From: Sutcliffiella horikoshii
Lineage (GTDB): Bacteria > Bacillota > Bacilli > Bacillales > Bacillaceae_I
Direction: 5' to 3'
Assembly (NCBI RefSeq): GCF_008180725.1
Contig: NZ_VTEV01000004.1
Coordinates: 285,615 to 349,614, forward strand
Length of the DNA: 64,000 nucleotides
Part shown: positions 55,850-64,000 of the stretch, one piece after another
Layout of the letters: every line of letters begins with the position of its first letter
Numbering within the stretch: position 1 is the stretch's first letter
Position numbers and translations under genes: made by a program
Notes under the pieces: model-generated
Database searches by the model: none
Told to the model about the DNA's origin: nothing
The model's input: the letters and a program-made list of their open reading frames with translations, nothing else

Positions 55850-57328
55850 TTGGAAAAAGTAGATATTTTCAAAGATATCGCTGAACGTACGGGCGGCGAT
55901 ATATATTTAGGGGTCGTAGGAGCTGTTCGTACAGGGAAATCAACTTTCATCAAAAGGTTCATGGAGTTAGTGGTTCTGCCGAATATCGGAAACGAGTCTG
56001 ATAAAGCGCGTGCTCAAGATGAGTTGCCGCAAAGTGCGGCTGGAAAAACGATTATGACAACAGAGCCTAAATTTGTTCCTAACCAGGCAGTTAAGGTTAA
56101 AGTGGATGAGGGCCTTGATGTAAATATCCGTCTTGTAGACTGTGTGGGTTATACGGTTCCTGGCGCCAAAGGGTATGAGGATGAAAATGGTCCTAGAATG
56201 ATCAATACTCCTTGGTACGAAGAGCCAATACCATTCCATGAGGCAGCGGAGATTGGTACAAGGAAAGTTATTCAAGAACATTCTACCATTGGCGTAGTCA
56301 TAGCAACAGATGGCTCCATTGGTGAAATTCCTCGCAGAGATTACATTGAAGCAGAGGAAAGGGTTGTGGAGGAATTAAAAGAAGTTGGGAAACCATTCAT
56401 CATGGTAATCAACACTGTACAGCCACATCACCCGGAAACCGAGTCGTTAAAGAGAGAGTTATGTGAGAAATATGATATCCCAGTTATTGCGATGAGTGTA
56501 GAAAGCATGAGAGAATCTGATGTCTACAATGTATTAAGAGAAGCACTATTTGAATTCCCGGTACTAGAAGTGAATGTTAATCTTCCAAGCTGGGTAATGG
56601 TTCTCAAAGATAACCACTGGCTGCGTGAAAGCTACCAGGAAGCTGTAAAGGACACTGTGAAGGATATTAAGCGCCTTCGTGACGTGGACCGTGTGGTAGG
56701 TCAGTTCAGCGAGTACGAATTCATTGACAGGGCTGGACTTGCGGGAATAGAAATGGGGCAAGGGATTGCGGAAATTGACTTATATGCTCCAGATGATCTT
56801 TATGATCACATTTTGAAAGAAGTAGTAGGAGTAGAGATTAGAGGCAAGGACCACTTGCTGCAATTAATGCAAGATTTTGCTTATGCAAAAGCTGAGTACG
56901 ACCAAGTCTCCGACGCGTTAAAAATGGTGAAACAGACAGGATATGGAATTGCTTCTCCTGCTCTGACAGATATGAGTCTAGAAGAACCAGAGATTATCCG
57001 TCAAGGATCGCGCTTCGGGGTCAGATTAAAGGCAGTGGCACCATCCATTCATATGATCAAAGTAGATGTGGAAAGTGAGTTCGCACCGATTATTGGTACA
57101 GAAAAACAAAGCGAGGAGCTTGTCCGCTACTTGATGCAAGACTTTGAGGATGATCCACTATCTATCTGGAATTCCGATATCTTCGGACGCTCCTTGAGTT
57201 CCATCGTTAGAGAAGGAATTCATGCCAAAATATCACTAATGCCTGAAAACGCCAGATACAAGCTAAAAGAAACGCTAGAGCGAATCATCAACGAAGGCTC
57301 CGGCGGCCTAATCGCGATAATTCTATAA
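55850..57328 (+). CDS. spoIVA: Stage IV sporulation protein A (spore coat basement layer)
   Basis: The 492-residue ATPase polymerises on the forespore surface to form the base of the coat. The Walker A motif GAVRTGKST (24-32) is close to the TRAFAC GTPase type but used with ATP. The C-terminal region needed for SpoVM contact and localisation is intact (LERIINEGSGGLIAIIL). The TTG at 55850 is chosen: GGGAGGG lies 7 bp upstream, and the protein then starts MEKVDIFKDIAERTGG with the B. subtilis length of 492. The longer frame from ATG 55832 would include the ribosome site. Confidence 0.96.
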   Translation: MEKVDIFKDIAERTGGDIYLGVVGAVRTGKSTFIKRFMELVVLPNIGNESDKARAQDELPQSAAGKTIMTTEPKFVPNQAVKVKVDEGLDVNIRLVDCVGYTVPGAKGYEDENGPRMINTPWYEEPIPFHEAAEIGTRKVIQEHSTIGVVIATDGSIGEIPRRDYIEAEERVVEELKEVGKPFIMVINTVQPHHPETESLKRELCEKYDIPVIAMSVESMRESDVYNVLREALFEFPVLEVNVNLPSWVMVLKDNHWLRESYQEAVKDTVKDIKRLRDVDRVVGQFSEYEFIDRAGLAGIEMGQGIAEIDLYAPDDLYDHILKEVVGVEIRGKDHLLQLMQDFAYAKAEYDQVSDALKMVKQTGYGIASPALTDMSLEEPEIIRQGSRFGVRLKAVAPSIHMIKVDVESEFAPIIGTEKQSEELVRYLMQDFEDDPLSIWNSDIFGRSLSSIVREGIHAKISLMPENARYKLKETLERIINEGSGGLIAIIL

Positions 57329-57335
57329 AACTTCT

Positions 57336-57521
57336 AGCTGTTAATTGGAGAAAAGGCGAAGACTCCTCGAAAATGCTACGCATTTTCTTCGTGCGATGTT
57401 TCACTGTCGAAGCCTTCCTTGTCCTGAGGGAGATAGCGCTAGATGGAGACCCTGCAGGCTTGCCAAGGAGGCTCTCGCCAGCCCCTAGGAAAGCGAAGCC
57501 ATTTGCGGAAATCAACAGCGG
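57336..57521 (+). repeat. Dispersed repeat copy R11 with extra hairpin module
   Basis: This copy begins 8 bp after the spoIVA stop (AGCTGTTAATTGGAG) and ends GCGGAAATCAACAGCGG. It contains the module beginning with the palindrome GAAAATGCTACGCATTTTC (57367-57423) found otherwise only in R7. The remaining core closely resembles R5. Confidence 0.85.
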
Positions 57522-57549
57522 AGATTAAAATAATCTGTCGAATATGTTT

Positions 57550-57597
57550 AAGAGCTTCCCGACTGTGGAAATAACACAGATGGGAAGTTCTTTTTTG
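57550..57597 (+). terminator. Terminator downstream of spoIVA and R11
   Basis: AGAGCTTCCC and CTGTG pair with CACAG and GGGAAGTTCT, followed by six T residues. Confidence 0.85.
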
Positions 57598-57714
57598 TGT
57601 ATTAATACAGAGAAATGCTTGATATATAGGCGTTCTTATGATAATCTACAAACAGAAAATCTTCTCTTAATTGGCGAAATATTCCTCTAGAAGCACTTTT
57701 TTGTGAGAAATTTG

Positions 57715-57743
57715 TTGAAATCTAGTGTTTAATGGGTTAATAT
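57715..57743 (+). promoter_or_regulatory. Sigma-A promoter of hbs
   Basis: TTGAAA (57715-57720) and TAATAT (57738-57743) are 17 bp apart. The leader of about 140 bp to hbs may hold a second start. Confidence 0.6.
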
Positions 57744-57888
57744 AAGCCTAGTTGCAAGATTAAGCGATTCTACCATGTATAGAATCAATCAAAATTGTGA
57801 ACAAATGTTAGTACTAAAGGCTTTTGCTAGACTAAAATACTATTTTGGTTTAGAATAGCGATAACTCCTTTGGGAGGAGGTGAATGGC

Positions 57889-58161
57889 ATGAACAAGACA
57901 GATTTAATCAATGCAGTTGCTGAAGCTAGTGAACTTTCTAAAAAAGATGCTACTAAAGCAGTTGATGCTGTTTTCGATACAATTCTTGACGCACTTAAAA
58001 ACGGTGACAAAGTACAATTAATCGGTTTTGGTAACTTTGAAGTACGTGAACGTGCTGCGCGTAAAGGTCGTAACCCACAAACTGGGGAAGAGATCGAAAT
58101 CGCTGCAAGCAAAGTACCAGCTTTCAAACCTGGTAAAGCACTTAAGGATGCTGTGAAATAA
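57889..58161 (+). CDS. hbs: DNA-binding protein HU (HBsu)
   Basis: The 90-residue nucleoid protein shows the HU signature [21 protein letters not shown], whose beta arm bends DNA. ATG 57889 gives the standard [10 protein letters not shown]; the in-frame GTG at 57880 lies within the strong site GGAGGAGGTG. It is monocistronic with a perfect terminator. Confidence 0.98.
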   Translation: MNKTDLINAVAEASELSKKDATKAVDAVFDTILDALKNGDKVQLIGFGNFEVRERAARKGRNPQTGEEIEIAASKVPAFKPGKALKDAVK

Positions 58162-58193
58162 TTGACAGCTACATAGTCAAATGAATGTCATCT

Positions 58194-58228
58194 TAAAGAG
58201 GCGCATAGTTTGCGCCTCTTTATTTTTG
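58194..58228 (+). terminator. Intrinsic terminator of hbs
   Basis: AAAGAGGCGCA pairs perfectly with TGCGCCTCTTT, followed by ATTTTTG. Confidence 0.92.
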
Positions 58229-58298
58229 CTTTTATAAAAAAACTTATGCTAGAATCACATTACAGCTATTTTTAACGGTAATGTAGGAGGATAAATAA

Positions 58299-58865
58299 AT
58301 GACAGAAGTTAATAAGGCTCAGATAGAAGAAGCGGTAAGAATGATTTTGGAAGCAATCGGAGAAGATCCTAATCGAGAAGGACTACTCGATACTCCAAAA
58401 CGTGTAGCTAAAATGTACACAGAAGTATTTGCTGGTTTAAATGAAGATCCTAAAGAACATTTTAAGACAGTGTTTGGGGAAGCACATGAAGAATTGGTGC
58501 TTGTCAAAGATATCTCGTTCTTTTCTATGTGTGAACATCATTTGGTACCTTTCTTTGGGAAAGCTCATGTAGCATACATACCTAAAGGTGGAAAAGTTAC
58601 GGGGCTAAGTAAACTTGCCCGTGCGGTGGAGGCGGTTGCAAAAAGACCACAACTTCAAGAAAGAATTACTTCTACCATAGCAGAATCCATTGTAGAATCT
58701 CTTGATCCACATGGTGTAATGGTAGTGGTGGAAGCTGAGCACATGTGCATGACGATGCGCGGTGTTAAGAAGCCGGGAGCATTAACTATTACTTCTGCTG
58801 TCCGTGGTGTGCTGGAAAATGATCCTGCAGCAAGAGCGGAAGTTTTATCTTTAATAAAAGGGTAA
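58299..58865 (+). CDS. folE: GTP cyclohydrolase I
   Basis: The 188-residue enzyme opens GTP to dihydroneopterin triphosphate, the first step of folate synthesis. The zinc and catalytic residues are in [20 protein letters not shown] and [25 protein letters not shown] precedes the ATG. It forms the mtr operon with mtrB 31 bp downstream. Confidence 0.96.
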   Translation: MTEVNKAQIEEAVRMILEAIGEDPNREGLLDTPKRVAKMYTEVFAGLNEDPKEHFKTVFGEAHEELVLVKDISFFSMCEHHLVPFFGKAHVAYIPKGGKVTGLSKLARAVEAVAKRPQLQERITSTIAESIVESLDPHGVMVVVEAEHMCMTMRGVKKPGALTITSAVRGVLENDPAARAEVLSLIKG

Positions 58866-58896
58866 TCCAATATTGTAAACTAGAAGGAGGATTGTC

Positions 58897-59118
58897 ATGA
58901 GTCAATCTAACACGAATGACTTTATTGTTATTAAAGCGAAGGAAGATGGCGTAAGTGTCATTGGACTTACACGTGGTACAGACACTCGCTTTCATCATTC
59001 GGAAAAGCTTGACAGAGGAGAAGTGATGATAGCTCAGTTTACAGAGCACACCTCCGCGATCAAGATAAGAGGCAAAGCGCTCATCCAATCTTCACATGGA
59101 GAAATGGAAACAGACTGA
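58897..59118 (+). CDS. mtrB: Tryptophan RNA-binding attenuation protein TRAP
   Basis: The 73-residue protein forms an 11-mer ring that binds G/UAG repeats in trp leaders when tryptophan is present. Conserved RNA- and Trp-contact segments are [20 protein letters not shown] and [20 protein letters not shown] precedes the ATG. No trp genes lie in the window. Confidence 0.96.
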   Translation: MSQSNTNDFIVIKAKEDGVSVIGLTRGTDTRFHHSEKLDRGEVMIAQFTEHTSAIKIRGKALIQSSHGEMETD

Positions 59119-59141
59119 CGCAAAAATAAATATCATATATC

Positions 59142-59185
59142 CTGAGTAAGAAAGCAGATGAATAAATATTTCTCTGCTTTTCTTA
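59142..59185 (+). terminator. Probable terminator of folE-mtrB
   Basis: AAGAAAGCAGA pairs with TCTGCTTTTCTT around an AT-rich loop, followed by ATTATC; the T tract is short. Confidence 0.6.
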
Positions 59186-59351
59186 TTATCTATTCAATAG
59201 CGGGTTAAACTAAAGAAAGATAGCCCATTTTAACAATATGCTCCACTAATGTGCTATAATTAACTTTGTCTATTTTAGTTCGACTCTAGCGTCTGTAAAT
59301 CTTTTTATGAAACGGACGGCAGTCAAGAAAAGGGAACAAGGGTGGTCTTTA

Positions 59352-60170
59352 GTGAGTCATATACATATATCCATAATAAAAGAGAAACTACATAATCTGA
59401 TTACACATCCATATTTAATTAAACATATTGAATACCCTGCCATTGATGAAGATAAGTTATTGCTGCTTTATTCTATCTTGGAGCCCATTGATATATCTGA
59501 TGAGAAAAAAGAACAATACATATTATCAACCATGCTTGTACAGATTGCCCTTGATACTCATGATATGGTGACAAATGCAAAAGCAGGTCAACTAGAAGTC
59601 GGCGATGAGAAAAGTCGTCAACTGACTGTATTGGCAGGGGATTTTTATAGTGGCCTGTATTACAGGCTTCTGGCAGATGTGAATGACATTTCCATGATAA
59701 AAACACTTGCACATTCCATTAAACAAATAAATGAACATAAAATTGCCTATTATCATAAAGAACTTGAAGGAATTGAACCATTGATGGACAGTCTAGGAAA
59801 GATCGAATCCTCTCTTATTCAGTCTGTTTCAGGCTTCTTTTCCGACTCGCTCCTAAAAGAATTGGGCGGCAACTTTCTTTTATTAAAGCGCTTAATTCAA
59901 GAACGGAAACTTTTCTGTAATGAAAGATCAACTTTTCTTTTCGACACCTTGCGAAGGATAGCCTTCTCAAAAGGAGAAAAGGATGTCGCCTCAAAAGAAC
60001 AGGAAACATATATGTTATACATGATTGATCGGTATATTGATCATATAAAGCAGAAAATGGAACAATTGACTCACACCATCCCGACAATGAACAATTTATT
60101 AGAAGCGAGAATACAAGAACTTTTCTACGAAATACCATTTTCATCAAAAAAGTATGCGGAAGAAGGTTAA
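59352..60170 (+). CDS. hepS: Heptaprenyl diphosphate synthase component I
   Basis: The 272-residue small subunit pairs with HepT to make the C35 chain of menaquinone-7. It lacks DDxxD motifs, as expected. Recognisable segments are LITHPYLIKHIEYP, MLVQIALDTHDMVT and QLTVLAGDFYSGLYY. Start GTG 59352 is preferred because AAGGGTGG (59338-59345) is correctly spaced; the frame is open to ATG 59307 but that has no ribosome site. Confidence 0.9.
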   Translation: MSHIHISIIKEKLHNLITHPYLIKHIEYPAIDEDKLLLLYSILEPIDISDEKKEQYILSTMLVQIALDTHDMVTNAKAGQLEVGDEKSRQLTVLAGDFYSGLYYRLLADVNDISMIKTLAHSIKQINEHKIAYYHKELEGIEPLMDSLGKIESSLIQSVSGFFSDSLLKELGGNFLLLKRLIQERKLFCNERSTFLFDTLRRIAFSKGEKDVASKEQETYMLYMIDRYIDHIKQKMEQLTHTIPTMNNLLEARIQELFYEIPFSSKKYAEEG

Positions 60171-60173
60171 GCC

Positions 60174-60887
60174 ATGCAACATCCATCCAAAGAAGAGCGT
60201 GTTCATAACGTTTTTGAAAAAATATATAAAAACTATGACAAAATGAATTCCGTCATCAGTTTCCAACGCCATGTAGCGTGGCGAAAAGATACGATGAAAA
60301 GAATGAATGTGGAAGATGGCGCAAAAGCATTGGACGTATGCTGCGGAACAGCGGACTGGACCATCTCTATGGCAGAGGCAGTAGGCCCGAGTGGAAAAGT
60401 TGTTGGCCTTGACTTTAGTGAAAACATGCTTTCTATCGGAAAAGAAAAAGTGAAAGGCCTTGGAATGGACAACATTGAATTGATTCATGGGAATGCGATG
60501 GCACTTCCTTTTGAAGATAATACTTTTGATTATGTCACAATAGGTTTTGGTTTACGTAATGTACCTGACTACTTCCAAGTGTTAAAAGAGATGTACAGAG
60601 TAGTTAAACCTGGAGGCAAGGTTGTTTGCCTAGAAACATCACAACCTACCATGCCAGGCTTCCGTCAAGTCTATTTTCTTTATTTTCAATACGTAATGCC
60701 AATGCTTGGTAAGGTTTTCGCCAAAAGCTATAATGAATATGCTTGGTTACATGAATCGGCCAAAGACTTTCCAGGGATGAAAGAACTAAAAAAGATGTAT
60801 GAAAAAGTAGGTTTCCGACCAGTTGAAGTAAAGGCTTATACCGGTGGAGTCGCTGCCATGCATTTAGGAGTTAAACCTAGAAAATAG
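60174..60887 (+). CDS. menG: Demethylmenaquinone methyltransferase
   Basis: The 237-residue SAM-dependent enzyme performs the last step of menaquinone synthesis. It shows [15 protein letters not shown] (SAM binding), LDFSENML and the UbiE/MenG signature [12 protein letters not shown]. It lies 3 bp after hepS and 18 bp before hepT. The usual YNKMA-type opening is YDKMNSVIS here. Confidence 0.96.
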   Translation: MQHPSKEERVHNVFEKIYKNYDKMNSVISFQRHVAWRKDTMKRMNVEDGAKALDVCCGTADWTISMAEAVGPSGKVVGLDFSENMLSIGKEKVKGLGMDNIELIHGNAMALPFEDNTFDYVTIGFGLRNVPDYFQVLKEMYRVVKPGGKVVCLETSQPTMPGFRQVYFLYFQYVMPMLGKVFAKSYNEYAWLHESAKDFPGMKELKKMYEKVGFRPVEVKAYTGGVAAMHLGVKPRK

Positions 60888-60905
60888 TTTGTAAAGGTGA
60901 CCTAC

Positions 60906-61868
60906 ATGAAATTAAAGATGATGTATTCTTTTTTAAATAATGATTTGCAAATAATTGAAAATGAATTAGAAGCCACAATACAAACCGAACGTGCGTTGTT
61001 GCAAGAGGCGTCGTTACATTTGCTTCAGGCTGGGGGGAAAAGAATCCGACCAGTCTTTGTCCTATTGGCCGCAAAACTCGGAACGTACGACATCCATAAA
61101 GTCAAGAATGTGGCGGTTGCCTTAGAGCTCATGCATATGGCATCTCTTGTTCACGATGATGTCATAGATGATGCAGAGTTGAGGCGTGGTAAAGAGACCA
61201 TTAAAGCCAAATGGGATAACCGTATTGCTATGTACACAGGCGATTATATTTTTGCCAGATCTCTTGAAATGATGACCAGAGTAGAAGACATTGAAGCTCA
61301 CCGCATCCTCTCTAATACTCTTGTGGAACTCTGTAAAGGTGAAATTGAACAGATTCGGGATAAATATAACTATGATCAAAACCTACGTACATACCTGCGA
61401 AGAATCAAAAGGAAGACCGCTATCCTTATTGCAGTGAGTTGTCAGCTTGGGGCCATCACATCCGGGGTCCCCGCTTCTGTTCATCAAAGCCTATATTGGT
61501 TTGGTTATTATGTCGGTATGTCTTTTCAAATTACAGATGACATTCTAGACTTTACATCGACCGAAGAACAGCTCGGAAAGCCTGCCGGAAGTGACCTTCT
61601 GCAGGGGAATATTACGTTGCCTGTTTTATATGCTATGGAATCGCCCGAATTAAACGAAAAGATTCGCACTATTCACGAACACAGCGGTTCGGAAGAAATA
61701 AAGGAAATCATTGAGTTGATTAAAAAGTCTGATGCCATTGACCGTTCCTTTGCACTTAGTGACCGTTATTTGGAGAGGGCCTTCAAGGAGCTGGAGAAAC
61801 TTCCAAACGGACTTGCTAAACGCACCTTCAACAATGTGGCAAAGTACATTGGAAAACGGAAATATTAG
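60906..61868 (+). CDS. hepT: Heptaprenyl diphosphate synthase component II
   Basis: The 320-residue catalytic subunit has both aspartate-rich motifs, LVHDDVIDDAELRRG and FQITDDILDFT, and GGKRIRPVFVLLA. ATG 60906 is chosen over GTG 60897 because AAAGGTGA overlaps the latter. It completes the hepS-menG-hepT operon. Confidence 0.96.
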   Translation: MKLKMMYSFLNNDLQIIENELEATIQTERALLQEASLHLLQAGGKRIRPVFVLLAAKLGTYDIHKVKNVAVALELMHMASLVHDDVIDDAELRRGKETIKAKWDNRIAMYTGDYIFARSLEMMTRVEDIEAHRILSNTLVELCKGEIEQIRDKYNYDQNLRTYLRRIKRKTAILIAVSCQLGAITSGVPASVHQSLYWFGYYVGMSFQITDDILDFTSTEEQLGKPAGSDLLQGNITLPVLYAMESPELNEKIRTIHEHSGSEEIKEIIELIKKSDAIDRSFALSDRYLERAFKELEKLPNGLAKRTFNNVAKYIGKRKY

Positions 61869-61952
61869 AACCAATTTGATGAACTTTGTAAAATATTACG
61901 ATAATTCTCCATCTTCTGTTGCGAAACTGTAAAAACCGTGATATATTTTGGT

Positions 61953-61973
61953 AGGTTAGGGTTTACCTAACCT
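61953..61973. promoter_or_regulatory. Inverted repeat upstream of ndk
   Basis: AGGTTAGG and CCTAACCT form a perfect 8-bp inverted repeat around GTTTA, 32 bp before the ndk ATG. There is no T-run. It could be an operator or a leader stem-loop. Confidence 0.5.
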
Positions 61974-62004
61974 TACATAATCGTAATGGGGTGGAGAAAT
62001 TATT

Positions 62005-62451
62005 ATGGAAAAAACATTTTTAATGGTAAAGCCTGATGGCGTACAACGTAACCTTATTGGTGAAATCGTTTCTCGTTTTGAAAAAAAAGGTTTCCAACTT
62101 GTTGGTGCAAAATTAATGCAAATTCCAACTGAATTGGCAGAAGAGCACTACGGTGAACATAAAGAGCGTCCTTTCTTCGGAGAGCTTGTAGACTTCATCA
62201 CTTCTGGTCCTGTATTCGCAATGGTTTGGCAAGGTGAAAATGTAATCGCTACCGCGCGCCACATGATGGGTGCTACAAACCCTAAAGATGCAGCTCCTGG
62301 AACTATCCGCGGAGAGTACGGCGTAATCGTAGGCAAAAACATCATTCACGGTTCTGATTCTTCTGAGAGTGCAGAGCGCGAAATCGGTCTTTTCTTCAAT
62401 GGCGAAGGTCTTGTTGAATACAAAAGAGACGTAAACAACTGGATCTACTAA
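62005..62451 (+). CDS. ndk: Nucleoside diphosphate kinase
   Basis: The 148-residue enzyme equilibrates nucleoside triphosphates. The catalytic histidine lies in [16 protein letters not shown], and the N terminus [20 protein letters not shown] is standard. GGGGTGGAG precedes the ATG. It is monocistronic with a terminator. Confidence 0.97.
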   Translation: MEKTFLMVKPDGVQRNLIGEIVSRFEKKGFQLVGAKLMQIPTELAEEHYGEHKERPFFGELVDFITSGPVFAMVWQGENVIATARHMMGATNPKDAAPGTIRGEYGVIVGKNIIHGSDSSESAEREIGLFFNGEGLVEYKRDVNNWIY

Positions 62452-62484
62452 TAGTTACGATAAATTGAAAACGCTTTATAAGAT

Positions 62485-62517
62485 GCGCCCTTCTCTTCTG
62501 GAGAGGGGCGTTTTTTT
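62485..62517 (+). terminator. Intrinsic terminator of ndk
   Basis: GCGCCCTTCTC pairs with GGAGAGGGGCG (with G-U pairs), followed by seven T residues. Confidence 0.85.
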
Positions 62518-62576
62518 GAAGTTTTTTGATGGTGGGGATATTTTTTGTGATTGCTTCTTAGGGGGAAGGTTATTGT

Positions 62577-62702
62577 GTAGAACATTTGAGTTAAGAAGTA
62601 GAAGGTTGTTTGGGCAATGTAGAAGGTATTCTGGGAAATGTAGAAGGTTGCTGTAAAACGGTAGAAGGTTGAGATTTAAGTGTAGAACTTGGAGAATGCC
62701 TG
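62577..62702. repeat. Tandem array of six 21-bp units
   Basis: GTAGAA recurs at 62577, 62598, 62619, 62640, 62661 and 62682, exactly 21 bp apart; the four middle units begin GTAGAAGGT. Unit interiors vary. It lies between the ndk terminator and cheR. Open frames across it are periodic artefacts. Confidence 0.9.
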
Positions 62703-62806
62703 CTCTCAACGCTTATCCTTCCCATCAATTTTTAAATTCTCTCCCCTCTCCATTCTCAAATCAGCTATACTGAAATTACAGATATAGAGAGAAAGTAGAT
62801 GAAAAC

Positions 62807-63580
62807 ATGAGGGACGATTACATTCAGTTTATTGAACAAATAAAAAAGAAGACAGGCATTGACCTGGCACTGTATAAAGAAGGGCAGATGAAAAGAAGGC
62901 TGACCTCTCTCTACGAAAAAAAGGGATTGAAGAACTTTAACGAATATTACCGTCTGCTTGATAAAAATCGCGATGAACTTTTTGAATTTCTAGACCGAAT
63001 GACTATCAATGTTTCGGAGTTCTATCGCAACTACAAACGGTGGGAGATTTTAGAGGAGAAAATCCTCCCATTAATGTTGAAGGAAAACAAAAATCCAAAA
63101 GTGTGGAGTGCGGCATGTTCGACAGGAGAGGAGCCCTATACACTTTCCATGGTGCTTAGTAACTTCCTTCCTCAAAAAAATATTAAAGTGAAAGCTACCG
63201 ATATTGACGCAAACGTCATTGCAAGGGCAAAGCTAGCTACATATCAAGAAAGATCCCTGCAAGAAGTTCCGGCGGTAGTAAAAAATAAGTATTTTACCAA
63301 GCATGATGGTTTCTATAAGGTTAAAGACGAAATAAAGAATACGGTTATTTTTAAAAGACTTAATCTGTTGTCTGATTCCTTTGAATCTGGACACGATTTG
63401 ATTGTCTGCCGCAACGTTCTGATTTATTTTACAGAAGAAGCGAAAGAGCAGCTTTATCACAAATTTAGTCATGCGATAAAAAAGGGCGGGATATTGTTTG
63501 TAGGTAGTACTGAACAAATCTTCCAACCTGCCAAATATGGTTTTGAAGTGGTGGATACATTTTTTTACAGGAAGATATAA
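62807..63580 (+). CDS. cheR: Chemotaxis protein methyltransferase CheR
   Basis: The 257-residue enzyme methylates glutamates of chemoreceptors using SAM. It has the N-terminal helical domain (YKEGQMKRRLTSLYEKKGL, FLDRMTINVSEFYRNYKRWE) and the SAM domain with WSAACSTGEEPYTLSM and DLIVCRNVLIYF. The ribosome site before the ATG is weak (GAGAGAAAG). It stands alone here; no terminator precedes the following repeat array. Confidence 0.96.
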   Translation: MRDDYIQFIEQIKKKTGIDLALYKEGQMKRRLTSLYEKKGLKNFNEYYRLLDKNRDELFEFLDRMTINVSEFYRNYKRWEILEEKILPLMLKENKNPKVWSAACSTGEEPYTLSMVLSNFLPQKNIKVKATDIDANVIARAKLATYQERSLQEVPAVVKNKYFTKHDGFYKVKDEIKNTVIFKRLNLLSDSFESGHDLIVCRNVLIYFTEEAKEQLYHKFSHAIKKGGILFVGSTEQIFQPAKYGFEVVDTFFYRKI

Positions 63581-63633
63581 CATTTTATTTATGCTATCTC
63601 TTTATAAAATGAACTTTGAACTGTAAATTAAAT

Positions 63634-64000
63634 CGGTTCTATAAGCCCGAACAGCAACGAAAGAAGCCCAAACTGTCTAATAGAACGGTTCAATAAGCCC
63701 GAACAGCAACGAAAGAAGCTCAAACTGTCTAATAGAACGGTTCAATAAGCCCGAACAGCAACGAGAGAAGTCCACACTGTCCAATAGAACGGTTCTATAA
63801 GCCCGAACAACCAAAAGAAGAGCCTAAACTGTCCAATAGAACGGTTCTATAAGCCCGAACAGCAACGAGAGAAGCCCAAACTGTCTAATAGAACGGCTCT
63901 ATAAGCCCGAACAGCAACGAAAGAAGCCCAAACTGTCAAATAGAACGGTTCTATAAGCCCGAACAGCAACGAGAGAAGCCCAAACTGTCTAATAGAACGG
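63634..64000. repeat. Tandem array D: at least seven units of exactly 52 bp, open at window end
   Basis: CGGTTCT-type unit starts lie at 63634, 63686, 63738, 63790, 63842, 63894, 63946 and 63998, all exactly 52 bp apart. Each junction forms the odd palindrome ATAGAACGGTTCTAT or a one-base variant. Units carry AAGCCCGAACAGCAACGA and AAACTGTCTAATAGAA. The array continues past the window end. Confidence 0.97.

Noticed and set aside
62465..62709. Frames on both strands over the 21-bp array
   Set aside because: A 21-bp period keeps frames open on its own; there is no ribosome site and the frame starts inside the ndk terminator.

Overview
The window is a chromosomal segment of a low-GC, endospore-forming member of the Bacillaceae. 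It carries dacB-spmAB, sleB-ypeB, spoIVA and sigma-E type promoters, and its gene order closely follows the Bacillus subtilis lysA-ppiB-rib-scp-res-gudB-cmk-der-spoIVA-hbs-hep-ndk-cheR stretch. Species cannot be named from this sequence alone; the dense intergenic repeats suggest a relative of B. subtilis rather than that species. No rRNA, tRNA, insertion-sequence transposase, prophage or CRISPR-Cas locus was seen.

Layout. 1-5.5 kb: lysA 3' end, ppiB, an FMN-riboswitch-controlled ribD-ribE-ribBA-ribH operon and ribT. 5.7-10 kb: ypuF, scpA-scpB (condensin partners), an unidentified gene, ypuI and an N-terminally extended superoxide dismutase. 9.9-10.6 kb: a 14-copy tandem array of 52-bp units. 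10.7-13 kb: the sporulation operon dacB-spmA-spmB. 13.5-24 kb: rluB, resABC (cytochrome c maturation), resDE (two-component system), a cobalamin riboswitch with a lipoprotein and an ECF S component, and sigX-rsiX. 24-28.8 kb: a decayed 3-hydroxybutyrate dehydrogenase, a PHP phosphatase, serA, a second FMN riboswitch with ribU, and fer. 29-38 kb: ypbB-recS-ypbD-ypbE, ypbF, ypbG, a CarH-like B12-binding MerR regulator, mecB and gudB. 38-46.4 kb: ypdA, ansA, prsW, sleB-ypeB, motI(ypfA)-ypfB, cmk, plsC. 46.6-57.3 kb: ypfD (S1 domains), fni, ypzI, yphA-yphB-small partner, der, gpsA, yphE-yphF, spoIVA. 57.9-64 kb: hbs, folE-mtrB, hepS-menG-hepT, ndk, cheR and a second long 52-bp array running off the window end.

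The genes fall into a few working groups: riboflavin synthesis and uptake under two FMN riboswitches, one controlling termination and one apparently controlling translation; B12 uptake under a cobalamin riboswitch together with a B12-dependent transcription factor; menaquinone and heptaprenyl synthesis (hepS-menG-hepT, fni) with cytochrome maturation and ResDE; and spore cortex and coat formation and germination.

The least explained signal is intergenic. Four tandem arrays (about 9.9, 39.4, 49.0 and 63.6 kb) differ in sequence but share a 52-bp period with one short inverted repeat per unit. Two more arrays have periods of 21 and 40-41 bp. A separate dispersed element family of about 130-190 bp occurs about twelve times, twice as a conserved inverted pair and once interrupted by a segment with perfect 13-bp terminal inverted repeats.
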